Below, one piece after another: positions 17,430 to 28,854 of a stretch of DNA of 64,000 nt. The DNA is taken from the NCBI GenBank assembly GCA_034521465.1, contig JAXHMN010000010.1, positions 62,001 to 126,000 of the forward strand, read 5' to 3'. Both the position numbers and the translations under genes were made by a program. The stretch is from SURF-28 sp034521465 (lineage in GTDB: Bacteria > Bacteroidota > Ignavibacteria > Ignavibacteriales > Melioribacteraceae). The notes below the pieces were generated by a model. It made no database searches, was not told where the DNA came from, and worked only from the letters and a program-made list of their open reading frames with translations. The stretch's first letter is position 1. Every line of letters begins with the position of its first letter.

Positions 17430-19842
17430 ATGAAATTATCCCGGATTAAATATTTTCTTTTTCTATTGCTGCTTACTTCGCATGCTCAACAATACACGGT
17501 AAGCGGAACAATCTATGATTCCGGGAACAATTTTTCTCTTAGTTTTGCTAATCTGAGAGTTCTCAACTCTACCTTAGGTACGGCAGCAAATGTTTCCGGT
17601 GAATATTTACTAAACTTACCTAAAGGGAATTATGTATTAGTAGCATCTTATATCGGTTACAAATCCGATACAACTAAAATTGAACTAACATCGGATACAA
17701 AATTAAATTTTGAGCTCTCCCCCGCAAGTGTTGAGTACGAACCTATTACTGTAGTTCCGGGAGTCAACCCGGCAATTGCATTAATTGAGAATACCATTAA
17801 ACGGAAAGAAGAGCGAAACTCAAAATTAAATTCTTATATCTTCAACGCATATACTAAAGGAAAAATTAAAACTACAGAAGAGATTTCTTCCGATGGCGGA
17901 AGTGTGGGAGTTGGTTTAGGAAGCACCGATACCACGGAACTTAAAATAACCGGAATTTTTGAAAATCAAAGTAAAGGTTATTTTCTTAAACCGGACAATT
18001 ATAAAGAAGAAATTATTGCAAGAAAACAGACGGCAAATTTTCCTTCATCAATAAACATCCTTACGGGCGGACGCATTATTCAAAATTTTTATTCCGATGA
18101 TATTAAGTTTTTTGGTCGCCCAATAGTGAGTCCGATAGCTGACAATGCCTTAGAACATTACTATTATTACATCGAAGACACAACCGCAATCGATAATAAA
18201 AAAGTTTTCCAAGTTTACTTTTCTGCAATTGATGAAAGCAGCCCCGGTTTTTATGGAAGAATTTTCATCGCCGATAAAACTTTTAATCTTCTGCAAGTTG
18301 ATGTAAACATTAATAGTGCTGCAAATCCGGGCGGCATATTTAACAGAGTAAACGTCTTCCAACAATTTGTTCCTTATGAAAATGAAATTTACATGCCGAT
18401 CGATTACCGATTGTTTGTTGAAGGTAATTTCTTTGGGCTAGTTAAATTTGGTTTTGAAATACATTCGGTCCTTTATGATTATAAAATCAATAAAGACTTA
18501 TCCGAAGATGATTTCGGGATGCTTGCTGTAAAAGTCTTCAGTGATGCCGATGAAAAGGATAATTCCTATTGGGATCAGATTCAAACTATCCCCTCTTCAA
18601 AAGAGGAATTATCTGCCTACCAAAGAATCGATAGTCTTGAATCAATTGAAAAAACTTTCTGGGATCGAATTTCCTTTCTTTCTCCGACCTTAAACTTAGA
18701 TAAAAATCTGTATATCTCCGGTCCCTTGTATCTATACCACTTCAACCGGGTCGAAGGGCACTCAATTAATTTTGAAGTTGGTGCTGATCAATTATTCAAT
18801 AAAAGATTTTCCTCTTCTCTTAATCTCAGCTACGGATTTTCTGATAAGAAACTCAAAAAAGAACTGCAACTAAATTATCTTTTGGGTGAATATAGAACTA
18901 CGAATATTTCATTTAGTATTTTTGACAAAACCGAATCCTTATTTAACGAAAGTGATAACTATAACAAACTCACCTCAACTCTTACGAGTCTATTTGGCAA
19001 GTATGATTTCCGTGATTACTATAGTAGAAGAGGTTTTGAATTTGAGCTCTCGGGCGAAGCAGCACCGATTCTAAGAATTGTCATTCGGTTTGAAACGTCA
19101 TAACCGATAAACGACTTAACTAACAACTCAGATTACTCCTTCTTTAACACTGATAAAACTTACAGAGAAAACCATCCTGTATGGTCAGCAAGCTTCACAA
19201 TGGCTCTCACTAGGTTTTCAATTTGATTTCAGGAAATATATTGAAGACGGTACATATAGAAGACGAATAACAGAAAATAAATCTCGATTCTCCTTCGGTG
19301 GAAAGTATTCCTTAAAGGCAAATCGCGGTTTATTTGACTTCGAATTCTATAATTTCAATGTTTACTCTAGAATAAACTCACTCGCTTCAACTTTTATGGA
19401 GTTATGGATTGACGCCACAATTGGTAGCGGTTCCGTTCCTATTCAAATGATGAAAGCACTCCCCGGTAACATTGAAACAGTTGGCAAAAACAGAACATTT
19501 AGAACTATCGGTTTTGGTGAAGTTTACGGCGACAGAGTTATAACGGCTAATTTTGAATATAATTTTAATGATGAGCTTTGGCGATTGTTCAGTATTCCTC
19601 TTCTGAAAAACTCACAAATATCTTTAATCTATTACGTCAATGCAGCTTATGTTGATATCACGGAAGATTCGCAAAGGTACATGTACATGATGGATTCTCC
19701 CGATAAATTTTTAACTCCATTTTATGAAAGCGGATTCAGTATTGGTCATCCTCTTATTCCGCTTCGTTTGGAGTTTACCTGGAAACTAAATCATCGCGGT
19801 CACAATAATTTTGTTTTCGGAATTAACACTTTTCTGCTGTGA
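17430..19842 (+). CDS. DUF5686 / CarboxypepD_reg outer-membrane protein, frameshifted
   Basis: About 803 residues: signal peptide ending near HAQ, a CarboxypepD_reg-like beta domain (residues 22-100, TVSGTIYDSGNNFSLSFA), then a long DUF5686 region ending in beta strands typical of an outer-membrane barrel. DUF5686 proteins occur widely in Bacteroidota; the function is not established. The frame is lost near 19065 and 19105. Read through, the barrel continues DKTYRENHPVWSASFTM and finishes at FGINTFLL. The stop overlaps the GTG start of the glycosyltransferase, implying coupled translation. Confidence 0.8.
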
Positions 19843-21825
19843 CCGCTGAAAAATCTAAACAGATAACTCTAGTTGTTTTACTGTTTCTTATTATCGGAGT
19901 AATTTATTTTCAACTTTCCGAAACTTACAGCTTTGTGCAGGATGATGCTTACATCTCCTTCCGCTATGCAGAAAATTTCATCAACGGTAACGGATTAGTT
20001 TTCAACGAAAATGAATATGTGGAAGGTTACACCAACTTTCTTTGGGTAATTATTTTAGCTGTTTTCAAAATTATCGGGATCAACTACGCTGCATCTTCCC
20101 AATTTTTATCTGTCACGTTTGGTTTTTGTGTTTCAATTGTAACATACTTAATTGCTAAGAAACTGATTCCTTCCTCTCAAAATAAATACATTGATCAACT
20201 GAATTCTATGCTGCCGGTTTATCTTTTAGTTTTGAGCGGAGGTTTTATTTATTGGTCATCTTCCGGAATGGAGACTTCACTTTTCATCTTACTAGTTTTA
20301 TTGAGTGTTAATTCAGCAATTAGAAATAAAGATCCTCACAAGATTAACTATCTCTCAATAATATTTTTGATATTAGCTTTTTTAACTCGTCCGGATGGTT
20401 ATTACTTTGCTTTAATGTTTATCGCATTCGAATATGTTATCGCAAAGAAGAAATCAGCTATAATCATAAAAGAAATTCTTCTAATTGCCATTCCAGCTTT
20501 AGCTCATACTATTTTCCGAATTGCATATTATGGATACCCGCTTCCAAATACTTTTTATGCAAAGTCCGGCTTGTCTGATTTCTTTTTACGTCGGGGATGG
20601 GAATACTTTGTAAACTTTGCAGAAGCATATCTGCTTTTTGGTTTAATTCTTATAATTCCATCTGTTGCATTGATTAATAATAGTTTGAGAAATAGAATCG
20701 GTTTTCTATCAATACTTGTTCTTCTATTTATTTTTTCAATAACCTTGATTGGCGGCGATGTCCTTCCGCTGCATAGGTTATACCTTCCGGTTCTTCCATT
20801 AATTTACATTTTATTTGTTGCTTCTATTATTTATCACATTCATTCTAAAAAACTAGTCACTCCGATAGTGGTTGCCTTTATAGTTACCCTCGGCTACTTT
20901 AATCTTTCAAACGAAAGAACAACTTTGGGTGAGATACATGCTACGGAAATTGGCTTAGTTCAAAAAATGACGGTCTATGGTGATTGGGTAAAAGAAAGAC
21001 AAATTGACGAGAATCGCCCAATGAAAGTTGCTCTCTCAACTATTGGAGCATTCAGTTTTTATTCAAACGCAAAAATCATTGACTTGCTCGGCTTGACCAA
21101 TGAATACATTGCTCACAATCCACAAGAAATGAAAGGAATTTCCGAACCGGCAACGCGTAAATGGATCGAAAGAACTTACAACACTGAATTATGTGCTCGA
21201 TCAAAAACCGGATTATATAATTTTTCCCGCCGGAGCAAAACCAAGTGCATTCCCTGAAGCGGCTCTATTTGTTACTCCGGAATTTAAGAAGCTTTATTAC
21301 CCGCAATTAATTTATGCAGATAATCAGCGTGAGTTACTTACAATATTTACATTAAGAGAAAGTTTAGAAAATCCTTTCATTCCAACTGTTGAAAGAGAAT
21401 GTCGCCATAACTCCGTAATCGATTATATCACTGCCACGAACTTGTTTTTGAAATTTTCAAAAACCAGAGATAGAAGTTTACTACCCAAAATAATTGAATC
21501 AGCTGACAATGCTCTCAACAAATGTTTATTAAATAAAGACAGGGTACTTACGCTAAAAGGAATGGCTTATTATTTTGCAAATGAATTTGAAAAATCAAAG
21601 CAACTCTTCAATGAAGCAATTAAATCCGATAGTCTCAACTCTCATGCTCATTTTCATTTGGTAAATATTTATCACAAAGGGAACGAAGAAACTCAAGCAA
21701 TAAAACACCTCAAATTTCTAAAAGATATCGCCCGACTTATACCCTCAATTCACCTTAGATTAAACTTCCCGGTTTCCGTGACATCTTGTGACAAACTCTT
21801 ACTTTTTGATGACAACTCTCCATAA
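19839..21825 (+). CDS. GT-C glycosyltransferase with C-terminal TPR-like region (AftB/GT89-like), frameshifted
   Basis: About 661 residues. The first 400 form about ten membrane helices, with an acidic first external loop QDDAYISFRYAENF (Asp35, Asp36) followed by GNGLVFNENEYVEGYTNF. This pattern is seen in AftB-type arabinofuranosyltransferases (GT89) and related polyprenyl-phosphate-sugar enzymes. A soluble domain with the KPDYIIFPAG segment and TPR-like helices (NEFEKSKQLFNEAIK) completes it. The frame changes near 21190. It probably adds a sugar to a cell-surface glycan or protein. The GTG start overlaps the upstream stop by three bases. Confidence 0.72.
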
Positions 21826-21880
21826 ACCTTTTCGTCTTAATGAGCAGAAAACAGAAACTATTAATCAAACGGAGGACATC

Positions 21881-22285
21881 ATGAAACGGACAATCACACT
21901 TTTGGTATTAGGTTTATTAACTACTCTATGCGGGCTTTCTGCACAGAATAAAGACTTCAATGAAAAAGAAATTGAAAATTTAGCAGCAGGAATACTTTCT
22001 GATAATTATGGCTTGCAGCGAAGCTCAATTTACTTTGCCGGATACTATAAAGTTGCCGAAGTAGTAAACGAAGTAACTGAAGTTATGTTAACCAGTGATG
22101 AACCGAATATAAAAATTCTAGCCGCTTTAGCGCTCTATGAAATAGGGAAAGAAGAAGCGCTCAACGATTTTGCTCAACTGGTTAATAACAATCAAGAAGA
22201 TTTGAAAGTAAGAAAAATGGTTAAAGCTATTTATGATAAATGGGATAATGAATTGAGATCAGGATTGATTGTTGCTTCTCATTGA
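21881..22285 (+). CDS. Small secreted helical-repeat protein (paralogue of 42837-43244)
   Basis: A 134-residue protein with a signal peptide ending LSAQ and an all-helical mature part of HEAT-like pattern (NIKILAALALYEIGKEEAL). FNEKEIENLAAGILSDN and GLQRSSIYFAGYYK are closely matched in a second gene at 42837-43244. GGAGG at 21871-21875 fixes the start at MKRTITLL. It is followed by a strong terminator. Function unknown. No domain of known enzymes is seen; HEAT-like repeats usually mediate protein contacts. Confidence 0.7.
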   Translation: MKRTITLLVLGLLTTLCGLSAQNKDFNEKEIENLAAGILSDNYGLQRSSIYFAGYYKVAEVVNEVTEVMLTSDEPNIKILAALALYEIGKEEALNDFAQLVNNNQEDLKVRKMVKAIYDKWDNELRSGLIVASH

Positions 22286-22306
22286 TCTCCCAATGAAATA
22301 TAAAAA

Positions 22307-22328
22307 AAGCCGCTCAAACGGGCGGCTT
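22307..22328. terminator. Bidirectional hairpin terminator
   Basis: AAGCCGC (22307-22313) pairs with GCGGCTT (22322-22328) across an 8-base loop. A run of A precedes it and a T-rich stretch follows. It lies between the secreted repeat-protein gene and the convergent sensor kinase gene and could end both. Confidence 0.8.
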
Positions 22329-22352
22329 CAATTTTCATGTAATTTATAGCAG

Positions 22353-24376
22353 CTATTTATGAATTGGAATTGTGAAAGAAAATTTGCTTCCCTCGCCAAG
22401 CTGACTTTCAACAAAAATATCACCACCATTCTTTTCAACCATTTCTTTCGAAAGAACGAGCCCTAACCCGGTTCCCTTTTCTTTATTTGTACCCAAGGTT
22501 GTATAATTTATATCAATTCTAAAAAGTTTCTCAATATCCTCGGGCAGCATTCCGATTCCGTAATCCTCTATTGATACGGTTAATTGCTCTTCATTTTTAC
22601 TAACTGCAATTCTAATTGAAGAGCCATCTTCCGAAAATTTAATTGCGTTAGAAAGTAAGTTTCTCAGTGCTGTAGAAATCATATTTTGATCGGCGTAAAC
22701 CGGGTAATGCTCTTTACAATCTATTTCCACATTAATATTCTTTTCCGATAGAAGTACTTCAAATATCGTAACGACATTGCGTATTGCATCATTGATATCA
22801 AAGATAGTTTTTTCTATTTCATAACGATCAGTTTGTATCTGCGACCATTCAAGTAAATTATTTAATAAAGAAAAGATGTTTTTCGAAACATTGTTCATGT
22901 GAGTAATGTATTCTTTAACCTCACTTCTCTCCAACTCTTCAAAATCTTCCAAAAGAATATTGGAATAACTCAACAGCGCATTAAAAGGACCCCTGAGATC
23001 GTGAGCAATAATTGAGAAAAACTTATCTTTTGCATGGTTGGATTTCACGAGTTCTTCATTATATTTTCTTATACTTGCTTCACTTCCTTTTCTTTCACGA
23101 ACATCACGTGCAACAACAAGCAGTAAGTCTTTGTCATTCAGATCAGTTGTTTTTGTAACGCTTAATTCAAGTGGAGTTCTTTTCCTTTTTTCATCTTCAA
23201 TTTCAATTTCAAAAAAGTATAATGAATTTTGTTTATTCTTATCTGTGATATACTCCGTAATTCTTTTGTTATACTCTCCTTCAAAAAGAGAGAATACATT
23301 TTTATTTAATAATTCACTTTTTCGAAGCTTCGTTAAAGAGACAGCGGTTTCGTTTGCGAAAGAATGTTGCCTTCTGTATCGTGCATAATTATCATTTCAT
23401 CAATATTATCTGTCAGTAAGCGGTATTGATTTTCACTTTCTTTTAATTTTAATTCAGAGTTTTTCTGATCCGTTATATTTTCACAACTTATTAGCAATTG
23501 AGTTTGACCGGAAGTATAATCTAAGGTACTAGCTGTTTCCCTCACCCAAACAACTTTACCGCTTTTTGAAATTTTTCTCAATTCCCATTTGTGCGTTTCT
23601 TCCCGGTTTTCTAAACACTTTTTAATATTTATCCTAACCTGTTCTTTATCCTCGGGATGAAAAACTTCCGAAACATTTTTTCCGATCACTTCATGCAACT
23701 CATACTCAAGATCTATAGTAGCTTTCTCGTTTGCGTCAATTATCTTACCGTCTTCGTCAATTATAAAAAGCATTAGAGGATTTTTTTGATAAAGGAAACG
23801 GAATTTTTTTTCTTCGGACCTGATTTTTGCAACGTACTGTTTGTGTTGGATCGCAAGTGCGATTTGAGTCGAGATAAAATTTAAGAAATGCTTGTGCTCA
23901 TCGGTGAATTTATAATTCTTATCAAAATTTTGTACAGCTAATAATCCAATTTTATTATTATCTAATGTTTTAAGCGGAACCCCTAACCACTGACTCAAAC
24001 TACTAGCCGGCTTTACGACTTCACCAGATTCAATTAAATCTCCCAACATTTTTGAAGTGATCAGCAGCGGATTATCTTTTTCCATTGCATAATTTGTAAC
24101 ACTAATTGTCGTGTTATCAAGCTGGGAAACTTTAGCTGGAGAATCCAGATTATCAACATAATAGGGAAATGTAATTGATTTGTCGTCCGGATTGTACAAA
24201 GCAATGTAGAAACTTTGGGCGGGAATATACTGGTTAATAATTGTGTGAACTTGACAGTATAAATCTTCTAAATCTTTGGTGGTTTCAACTGCTTCTGAAA
24301 TTTCGAAAATTGCACGAGTAATTAGTTCAAGATCTGAAAAGGATTTTTCATTTCCTACTTCTACTTCGTCTTCCAT
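22353..24376 (-). CDS. GAF-PAS-PAS sensor histidine kinase, frameshifted
   Basis: About 674 residues without membrane helices, hence a cytoplasmic sensor. A GAF domain covers residues 15-185, PAS about 190-315 (YQKNPLMLFIIDEDGKIID) and a second PAS follows. Then come a HisKA with the phospho-acceptor His in FFSIIAHDLRGPFNA and an HATPase_c with NLLSNAIKFS, VEDYGIGM and GTGLGLVLSKEMV. A missing T in a run near 23360 breaks the frame: the second PAS should read GNILFANETAVSLTK. No response regulator gene is adjacent, so it is an orphan. GAF and PAS ligands cannot be named. Confidence 0.88.
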
Positions 24377-24544
24377 TGTTATATTTACCTCAAATACTTT
24401 TGCCCATCCAAATATCCATTTAAGTTAATAAAAATATGAGTTCAAACCAAGAAATTTGCGGTAAATTGTTAATGCACCGGAATTAAAATAGTATCCGAGA
24501 AATGGAGTTGAAATCTTATATTAATTTTCCTTACATTTGCTCTG

Positions 24545-24892
24545 ATGAAAAAAATAGCCGCTATATATAATTCCAGAAATATCAGAACGCTGGTCCTTTT
24601 CAGCTATGCATTTCTTTATCTGTGCATTGCTTTTCACTTTCACTCGGTTAATTTGATATTTGGGAATGATAATTTCGAGATTAAAGCAGAAAATGATTCC
24701 AATAGCAACGATCACTCCCAAATTCTTTGTGAAATTTGTCATATTAAAACCACGCTATTTGCCGAAGTTGATACAAATTATATAATTGAATCATCCGATA
24801 AACCGGAAATTTTACTAAAGTCAGTTGAAACACAATTTACATCTAATAATCTCACTTTACTTCCTTTTCTCCGTGCTCCTCCTGCAGCTTAA
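24545..24892 (+). CDS. Small Cys/His protein before a TonB receptor (DUF2946-like)
   Basis: A 115-residue protein with a membrane or signal helix (residues 14-31), His residues directly after it (AFHFHSV), a CEICH motif (Cys62, Cys65, His66) and a C-terminal LRAPPAA. This arrangement, a helix, a CxxCH-like metal site and an RAPP/RGPP end, is typical of DUF2946-type small proteins encoded beside metal-related TonB receptors. Likely role: metal handling at the membrane or periplasm. The family call is from memory of pattern, not alignment. First gene of the receptor operon. Confidence 0.55.
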   Translation: MKKIAAIYNSRNIRTLVLFSYAFLYLCIAFHFHSVNLIFGNDNFEIKAENDSNSNDHSQILCEICHIKTTLFAEVDTNYIIESSDKPEILLKSVETQFTSNNLTLLPFLRAPPAA

Positions 24893-24955
24893 TTCAGCAG
24901 CTTCCAAACAATAACTTTTTTAATATTACTAAATACTAAACGTTGGAGGAGTATA

Positions 24956-25423
24956 ATGCATACTTTCATCAAGAATAGTTTATTCTTTTTTATAATCATT
25001 TCATTAACAATTTCTGTAATTTCTTGCAGTGATGATGAAGATCCTGTTGCGCCGCAGGAAGAACACTTTGAAGCAATAGGTACCGTTGTTTATTATGCTA
25101 CCGGGGCTGAAGTATTGAGAGTTTTAAGAGGCACCACCACTGATACTTTATTAGCAAAGGTTGGTGTGCTTTCAGATCATTTTGATGTAAAGTTTATTGA
25201 TGAAGATGAAGATGTTGTCGATGCTCCGGATGACGAAGAGTCGTCTATGGGTATCGATGTAAGCGACACAAACTTGCTCGAAATTGAGCAAGACGAACCC
25301 GGGGCGTTTGAATTTCATCTAATGGGCAAAGCTATCGGTGTAACATCAATTGAAATAAAGATCTTGCATGCAGGTCATGCCGATTATAGATCGGGACTAA
25401 TACCGGTCAAAATTGTCAACTAA
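24956..25423 (+). CDS. Acidic lipoprotein of the TonB-receptor operon
   Basis: A 155-residue lipoprotein. The signal peptide ends in a lipobox with Cys24 (ISVISC). The mature protein is acidic (DEDEDVVDAPDDEES) and ends in beta strands with a HAGHADY His-rich turn. Acid clusters and histidines suggest a divalent metal site. GGAGGAG precedes the ATG. Its stop overlaps the ATG of the TonB receptor by one base, so the two are translated together. I do not recognise a named family; a periplasm-facing or outer-membrane partner of the receptor is the simplest reading. Confidence 0.65.
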   Translation: MHTFIKNSLFFFIIISLTISVISCSDDEDPVAPQEEHFEAIGTVVYYATGAEVLRVLRGTTTDTLLAKVGVLSDHFDVKFIDEDEDVVDAPDDEESSMGIDVSDTNLLEIEQDEPGAFEFHLMGKAIGVTSIEIKILHAGHADYRSGLIPVKIVN

Positions 25424-27686
25424 TGCATCAACATGATTATATGATCAATTCACAAAATCTTTTTCACATAATTTCTGACCGCTTCATTTTGTTAGCGGTC
25501 ATTTTATTGTTTTTTAATAGTACGGTATTCTCGCAGCATCCGGAATATCATCTTAACGGTGTTGTGCTTGACGGTGAATCTAATAAACCGGTTGCCAGCA
25601 CAAATATTCAAATTATTGATGAAAACATTTTTACCACTTCAAAAGACGATGGTTCTTTTGAAATTGAGTTTGAAGAAGTAAAATCATACAGATTAAAAAT
25701 TACTCACATTGGTTATAAAGAAGAAATAATTGAATTTGATCTGGAAGATTTTAATCACAAACGATTGATTGTATATTTAATTCCGAAGTCGATTGATATC
25801 TCTCCGGTAATAATTCTTGGACAAAATGCACTTACAACATTTGATGAATTGTACGAGGCGTCAAATGTATTAAAGGGAAAAGAGCTACAAAAAGAACTTG
25901 GTTTAAGTTTAGCGGCAACTCTAAAAATGAAACCGGGCTTGCAATCAGATCCATGGGACCTGCTCCTGCGCGTCCGGTAATTAGAGGTTTGGGAGGCGAC
26001 CGTGTAGCAATAACCGAAGACGGAAGCAAAACAATTGATCTCTCGGCAACTTCACCCGATCATGCTGTTACAATTGAACCGTTCAATGTTGATAAAATTG
26101 AAGTGGTAAGAGGGCCGAAAGCGCTACTAAAAACTCCAACAACTATCGGCGGTGTTGTAAATGTTGTAAAAAAAGAAATACCAACCAGTCTTCATGATAA
26201 AGTTTACGGTGTTCTGGGAGCTTATGGCGAATCCGTTAACAGCGGATACCTCGGATCAATTTCATCAGAAATACCGCTGAAACCGTTTGCCCTTCGCTTC
26301 GAAGGAAGCAGACGGAAAGCCGACGACCTTTCTACGCCTGTAGGTGATTTAGTTAATTCATATTCAGAAAACACCAACTTTAGTATTGGAGGGACTTATT
26401 TCCCGGAGTTTGGATTTATTGGTGCTTCTTATCGTGACTTCAATTTAGAATATGGCGTACCCGGAGGATTTATCGGTGCTCATCCTAGCGGTGTTGATAT
26501 TGAAATGTTTAGACGACAACTGAATTTAAAATCAAAAATAAATTTGTCGTCCAAAACTTTTGAAAATATAGAAACACATTTTAGTTCAGTTGTCTATCGC
26601 CATAAAGAATTTGAAGAAGGCGGCTTGATCGGTTCGGAATTTCGAATTAAGAGTTATCACGGTTACGCAAATTTGAACTACAGAGGATTTGGATTTTTGA
26701 GCAGCGGTACTTTCGGTGTTTCCGCACAATACAGAGATTTTGATATCGGTGGATTTGTTTTCACTCCTCAATCAACGGCATTTAATTTAGCAACGTACGT
26801 TTACGAATCCTTTAATTACGGTGAATTCAGTTTTGAATTTGGAGCTAGATATAATTACGACAAAGTAACCCCCGAAAAGAATGACCCTTCAGCTAAAATT
26901 GGACACATAAGAGAAAAAGAATTTCACACCTATTCACTTTCCGTCTCCGCTTTATATAGTTACACCGATGTTGTTCATTTTGGTATTAACCTAAATAAGT
27001 CTTCGAGAGTCCCAACGATAGAAGAACTATATTCCGAAGGCCCGCACCTTGCCGCTTATTCTTACGAAATTGGAAATCCGGAATTGGAAGATGAGCACGG
27101 CTGGGGAGCAGAGGCATTTGTTTATCATAATTTTAGTGATCTCTACTTTCACTTAAATGTTTTTCGAAATGATTTGAGTTACTATATAATTCCACGAAAT
27201 ACCGGTGAGATTAATTATGCAACGTTCCTACCTATTTATCAAACCGAAGGTATCGCCGCATTATTTTACGGTGCAGAAGGTCAAATTAGATGGGAGTTTT
27301 TGAATTCTTTTAGGATTGGTTTAACGCTTAGTTACACACGCGGCAAATTCAAAAAGACTGGTGGTTCATTACCGCAAATACCTCCTTTGAAAACGAATAT
27401 TGAGTTGAGTTATTTTACCGATGACTATTCCATCGGTATTAACAGTGAAATTGCAAATGGACAGAACAAGGTTGATGAGTTTGAAGAACCAACAGCCGGT
27501 TATGCAGTTTTTAATTCTTTCATGCAATACTCATTTTCAAATGATGATTTAATTCATAGTATTTCGCTGAGTGTTGATAATATTTTCGACAAAGAATATA
27601 GGAACCATCTTTCTCGTGTAAAATCAATTCTACCCGAGGCAGGCAGAAACTTCAGACTAACATACAAATTGTATTTTCATATTTGA
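25423..27686 (+). CDS. TonB-dependent receptor with CarboxypepD_reg domain, frameshifted
   Basis: About 754 residues: signal peptide ending VFSQ, CarboxypepD_reg-like domain (NGVVLDGESNKPVASTN), plug domain with MGPAPARPVIRGLGGDR and IEVVRGPKALL, then a beta barrel ending RNFRLTYKLYFHI. The terminal aromatic residue fits outer-membrane assembly. It takes up a substrate in a TonB-driven manner. The PAPARPVIRGLGGDR phrase is the form seen in ZnuD-like and copper/zinc-type receptors. One base change near 25953 breaks the frame at the plug. It lies in an operon with the acidic lipoprotein and a Cys/His small protein, which supports metal uptake. Confidence 0.85.
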
Positions 27687-27709
27687 TACCGACGTGTTAT
27701 CTTTTTGAT

Positions 27710-28378
27710 ATGAGCAAAACAAAGTTTATTGAATTAAACAACTTTCCGAAATTTCCAACAGACGAAATGATTAATCGCTCCAAAGAGTTTGCGAATTATT
27801 TGAAGCGAAGAAGAACCGTGCGAGAGTTTGCGGAGGATTCGGTTCCAATTGAAGTGATTAAAAATTGTGTCGAAGCCGCCGCATCTGTCCCAAGTGGTGC
27901 CAACATGCAGCCATGGCACTTTGTAATTGTTAAAGATCCAAAAACAAAAAAGAAAATTAGAGAAGGCGCGGAAAAAGAAGAAAGAGAATTTTACGGCGGA
28001 AGAGCGCCTGATGAATGGCTGGAAGCACTCGAGAAATTTGATACCAATGAAAACAAACCATTTTTAGAAACAGCTCCATATTTAATTGTAATCTTTGAAC
28101 AAAAGTATCACCTCGGTGAAGCGGGTAAAAAGATAAAGCATTACTATGTTAAAGAATCGGTCGGTATTGCTGTTGGTACTTTGATAACCGCTCTGCACAA
28201 TGCCGGCTTAGCCAGTCTAACACATACACCAAGTCCAATGAATTTTCTTAATGAAATACTAAACCGCCCGGAAAATGAAAAGCCCTTTTTGATTTTAGTA
28301 ACCGGTTACCCGAAGGAAGGAACTAAAGTCCCGAAAATTGAGAAGAAAAAATTTAGTGAGGTTTGTACGATTGTTTGA
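27710..28378 (+). CDS. Nitroreductase-fold protein resembling iodotyrosine deiodinase
   Basis: A 222-residue FMN enzyme of the nitroreductase superfamily. FMN contacts are seen at RRRTVREF and SVPSGANMQPWHFVIV. The lid carries Glu91, Tyr95 (EEREFY) and Lys116 (TNENKPF), which line up with Glu157, Tyr161 and Lys182 that bind halotyrosine in human iodotyrosine deiodinase. HYYVKESVGIAVGTLITAL and LTHTPSPMNFL also follow that subfamily. It should remove halogen from iodo- or bromo-tyrosine, or reduce a related phenol. The start is the ATG of MSKTKF, since an upstream TTG overlaps the receptor's end. Confidence 0.82.
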   Translation: MSKTKFIELNNFPKFPTDEMINRSKEFANYLKRRRTVREFAEDSVPIEVIKNCVEAAASVPSGANMQPWHFVIVKDPKTKKKIREGAEKEEREFYGGRAPDEWLEALEKFDTNENKPFLETAPYLIVIFEQKYHLGEAGKKIKHYYVKESVGIAVGTLITALHNAGLASLTHTPSPMNFLNEILNRPENEKPFLILVTGYPKEGTKVPKIEKKKFSEVCTIV

Positions 28379-28426
28379 TACTGGTTATAAAGTCATGTTT
28401 AGATAAGACAACTATTTATAAACTTT

Positions 28427-28564
28427 TTACATTCTTTTTAATCTATCATCACTTTTCAATTCATTAACTGCATTTTCAATTTTCTTAAACGCTTTATTAG
28501 AATTACCAAGAAATTCTTCATTTGTAATTCTTCCAATCTTATCAGTAGTTTTCTCAGCGAACAT
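28427..28564 (-). CDS. Possible 45-residue small ORF or gene remnant
   Basis: An open frame from ATG at 28564 to a stop at 28427 encodes a lysine-rich helical peptide, MFAEKTTDKIGRITNEEF at the start and KSDDRLKRM at the end. The frame stays open a further 10 codons upstream without a start. It does not match a family I know. It could be the 3' end of a decayed gene, as the next 300 bases are repeat-like. Confidence 0.25.
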   Translation of the reverse strand: MFAEKTTDKIGRITNEEFLGNSNKAFKKIENAVNELKSDDRLKRM

Positions 28565-28854
28565 TGCGACAACTTTGCGGTTTATGCGAGAAATGGTTCA
28601 CGCAAAGCGCGCTAAGATTTAACGCGAAGGACGCAGAAGGACCATACCAAGGGTATGTACAGAAGAAACTGATTACATCTGTTTTTTATCTGTGTGAATC
28701 CATAGTTTCAGCGTCATTTGTGTTCTATCAATTCTTAAGATGATAGCATTGTTCACAATGGGGAAGAGAGCTTTTCTAACGGCTAATTGTGAAGTATAAG
28801 AAAATTGAGTAATTAAAAAAGTTGACAGAATAATTTAGGAATTGAGAAAATAAT
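28565..28854. other. Intergenic stretch without a recognisable gene
   Basis: No convincing coding sequence. It carries a GCGAAGGACGCAGAAGG fragment near 28622-28638, similar to the element at 6374-6428, and a short CATACCAAGGGTATG inverted repeat. It looks like debris from dispersed elements. Confidence 0.5.

Noticed and set aside
28427..28854. Insertion sequence remnant
   Set aside because: No terminal inverted repeats, target duplications or transposase motifs are visible; only small palindromic fragments.
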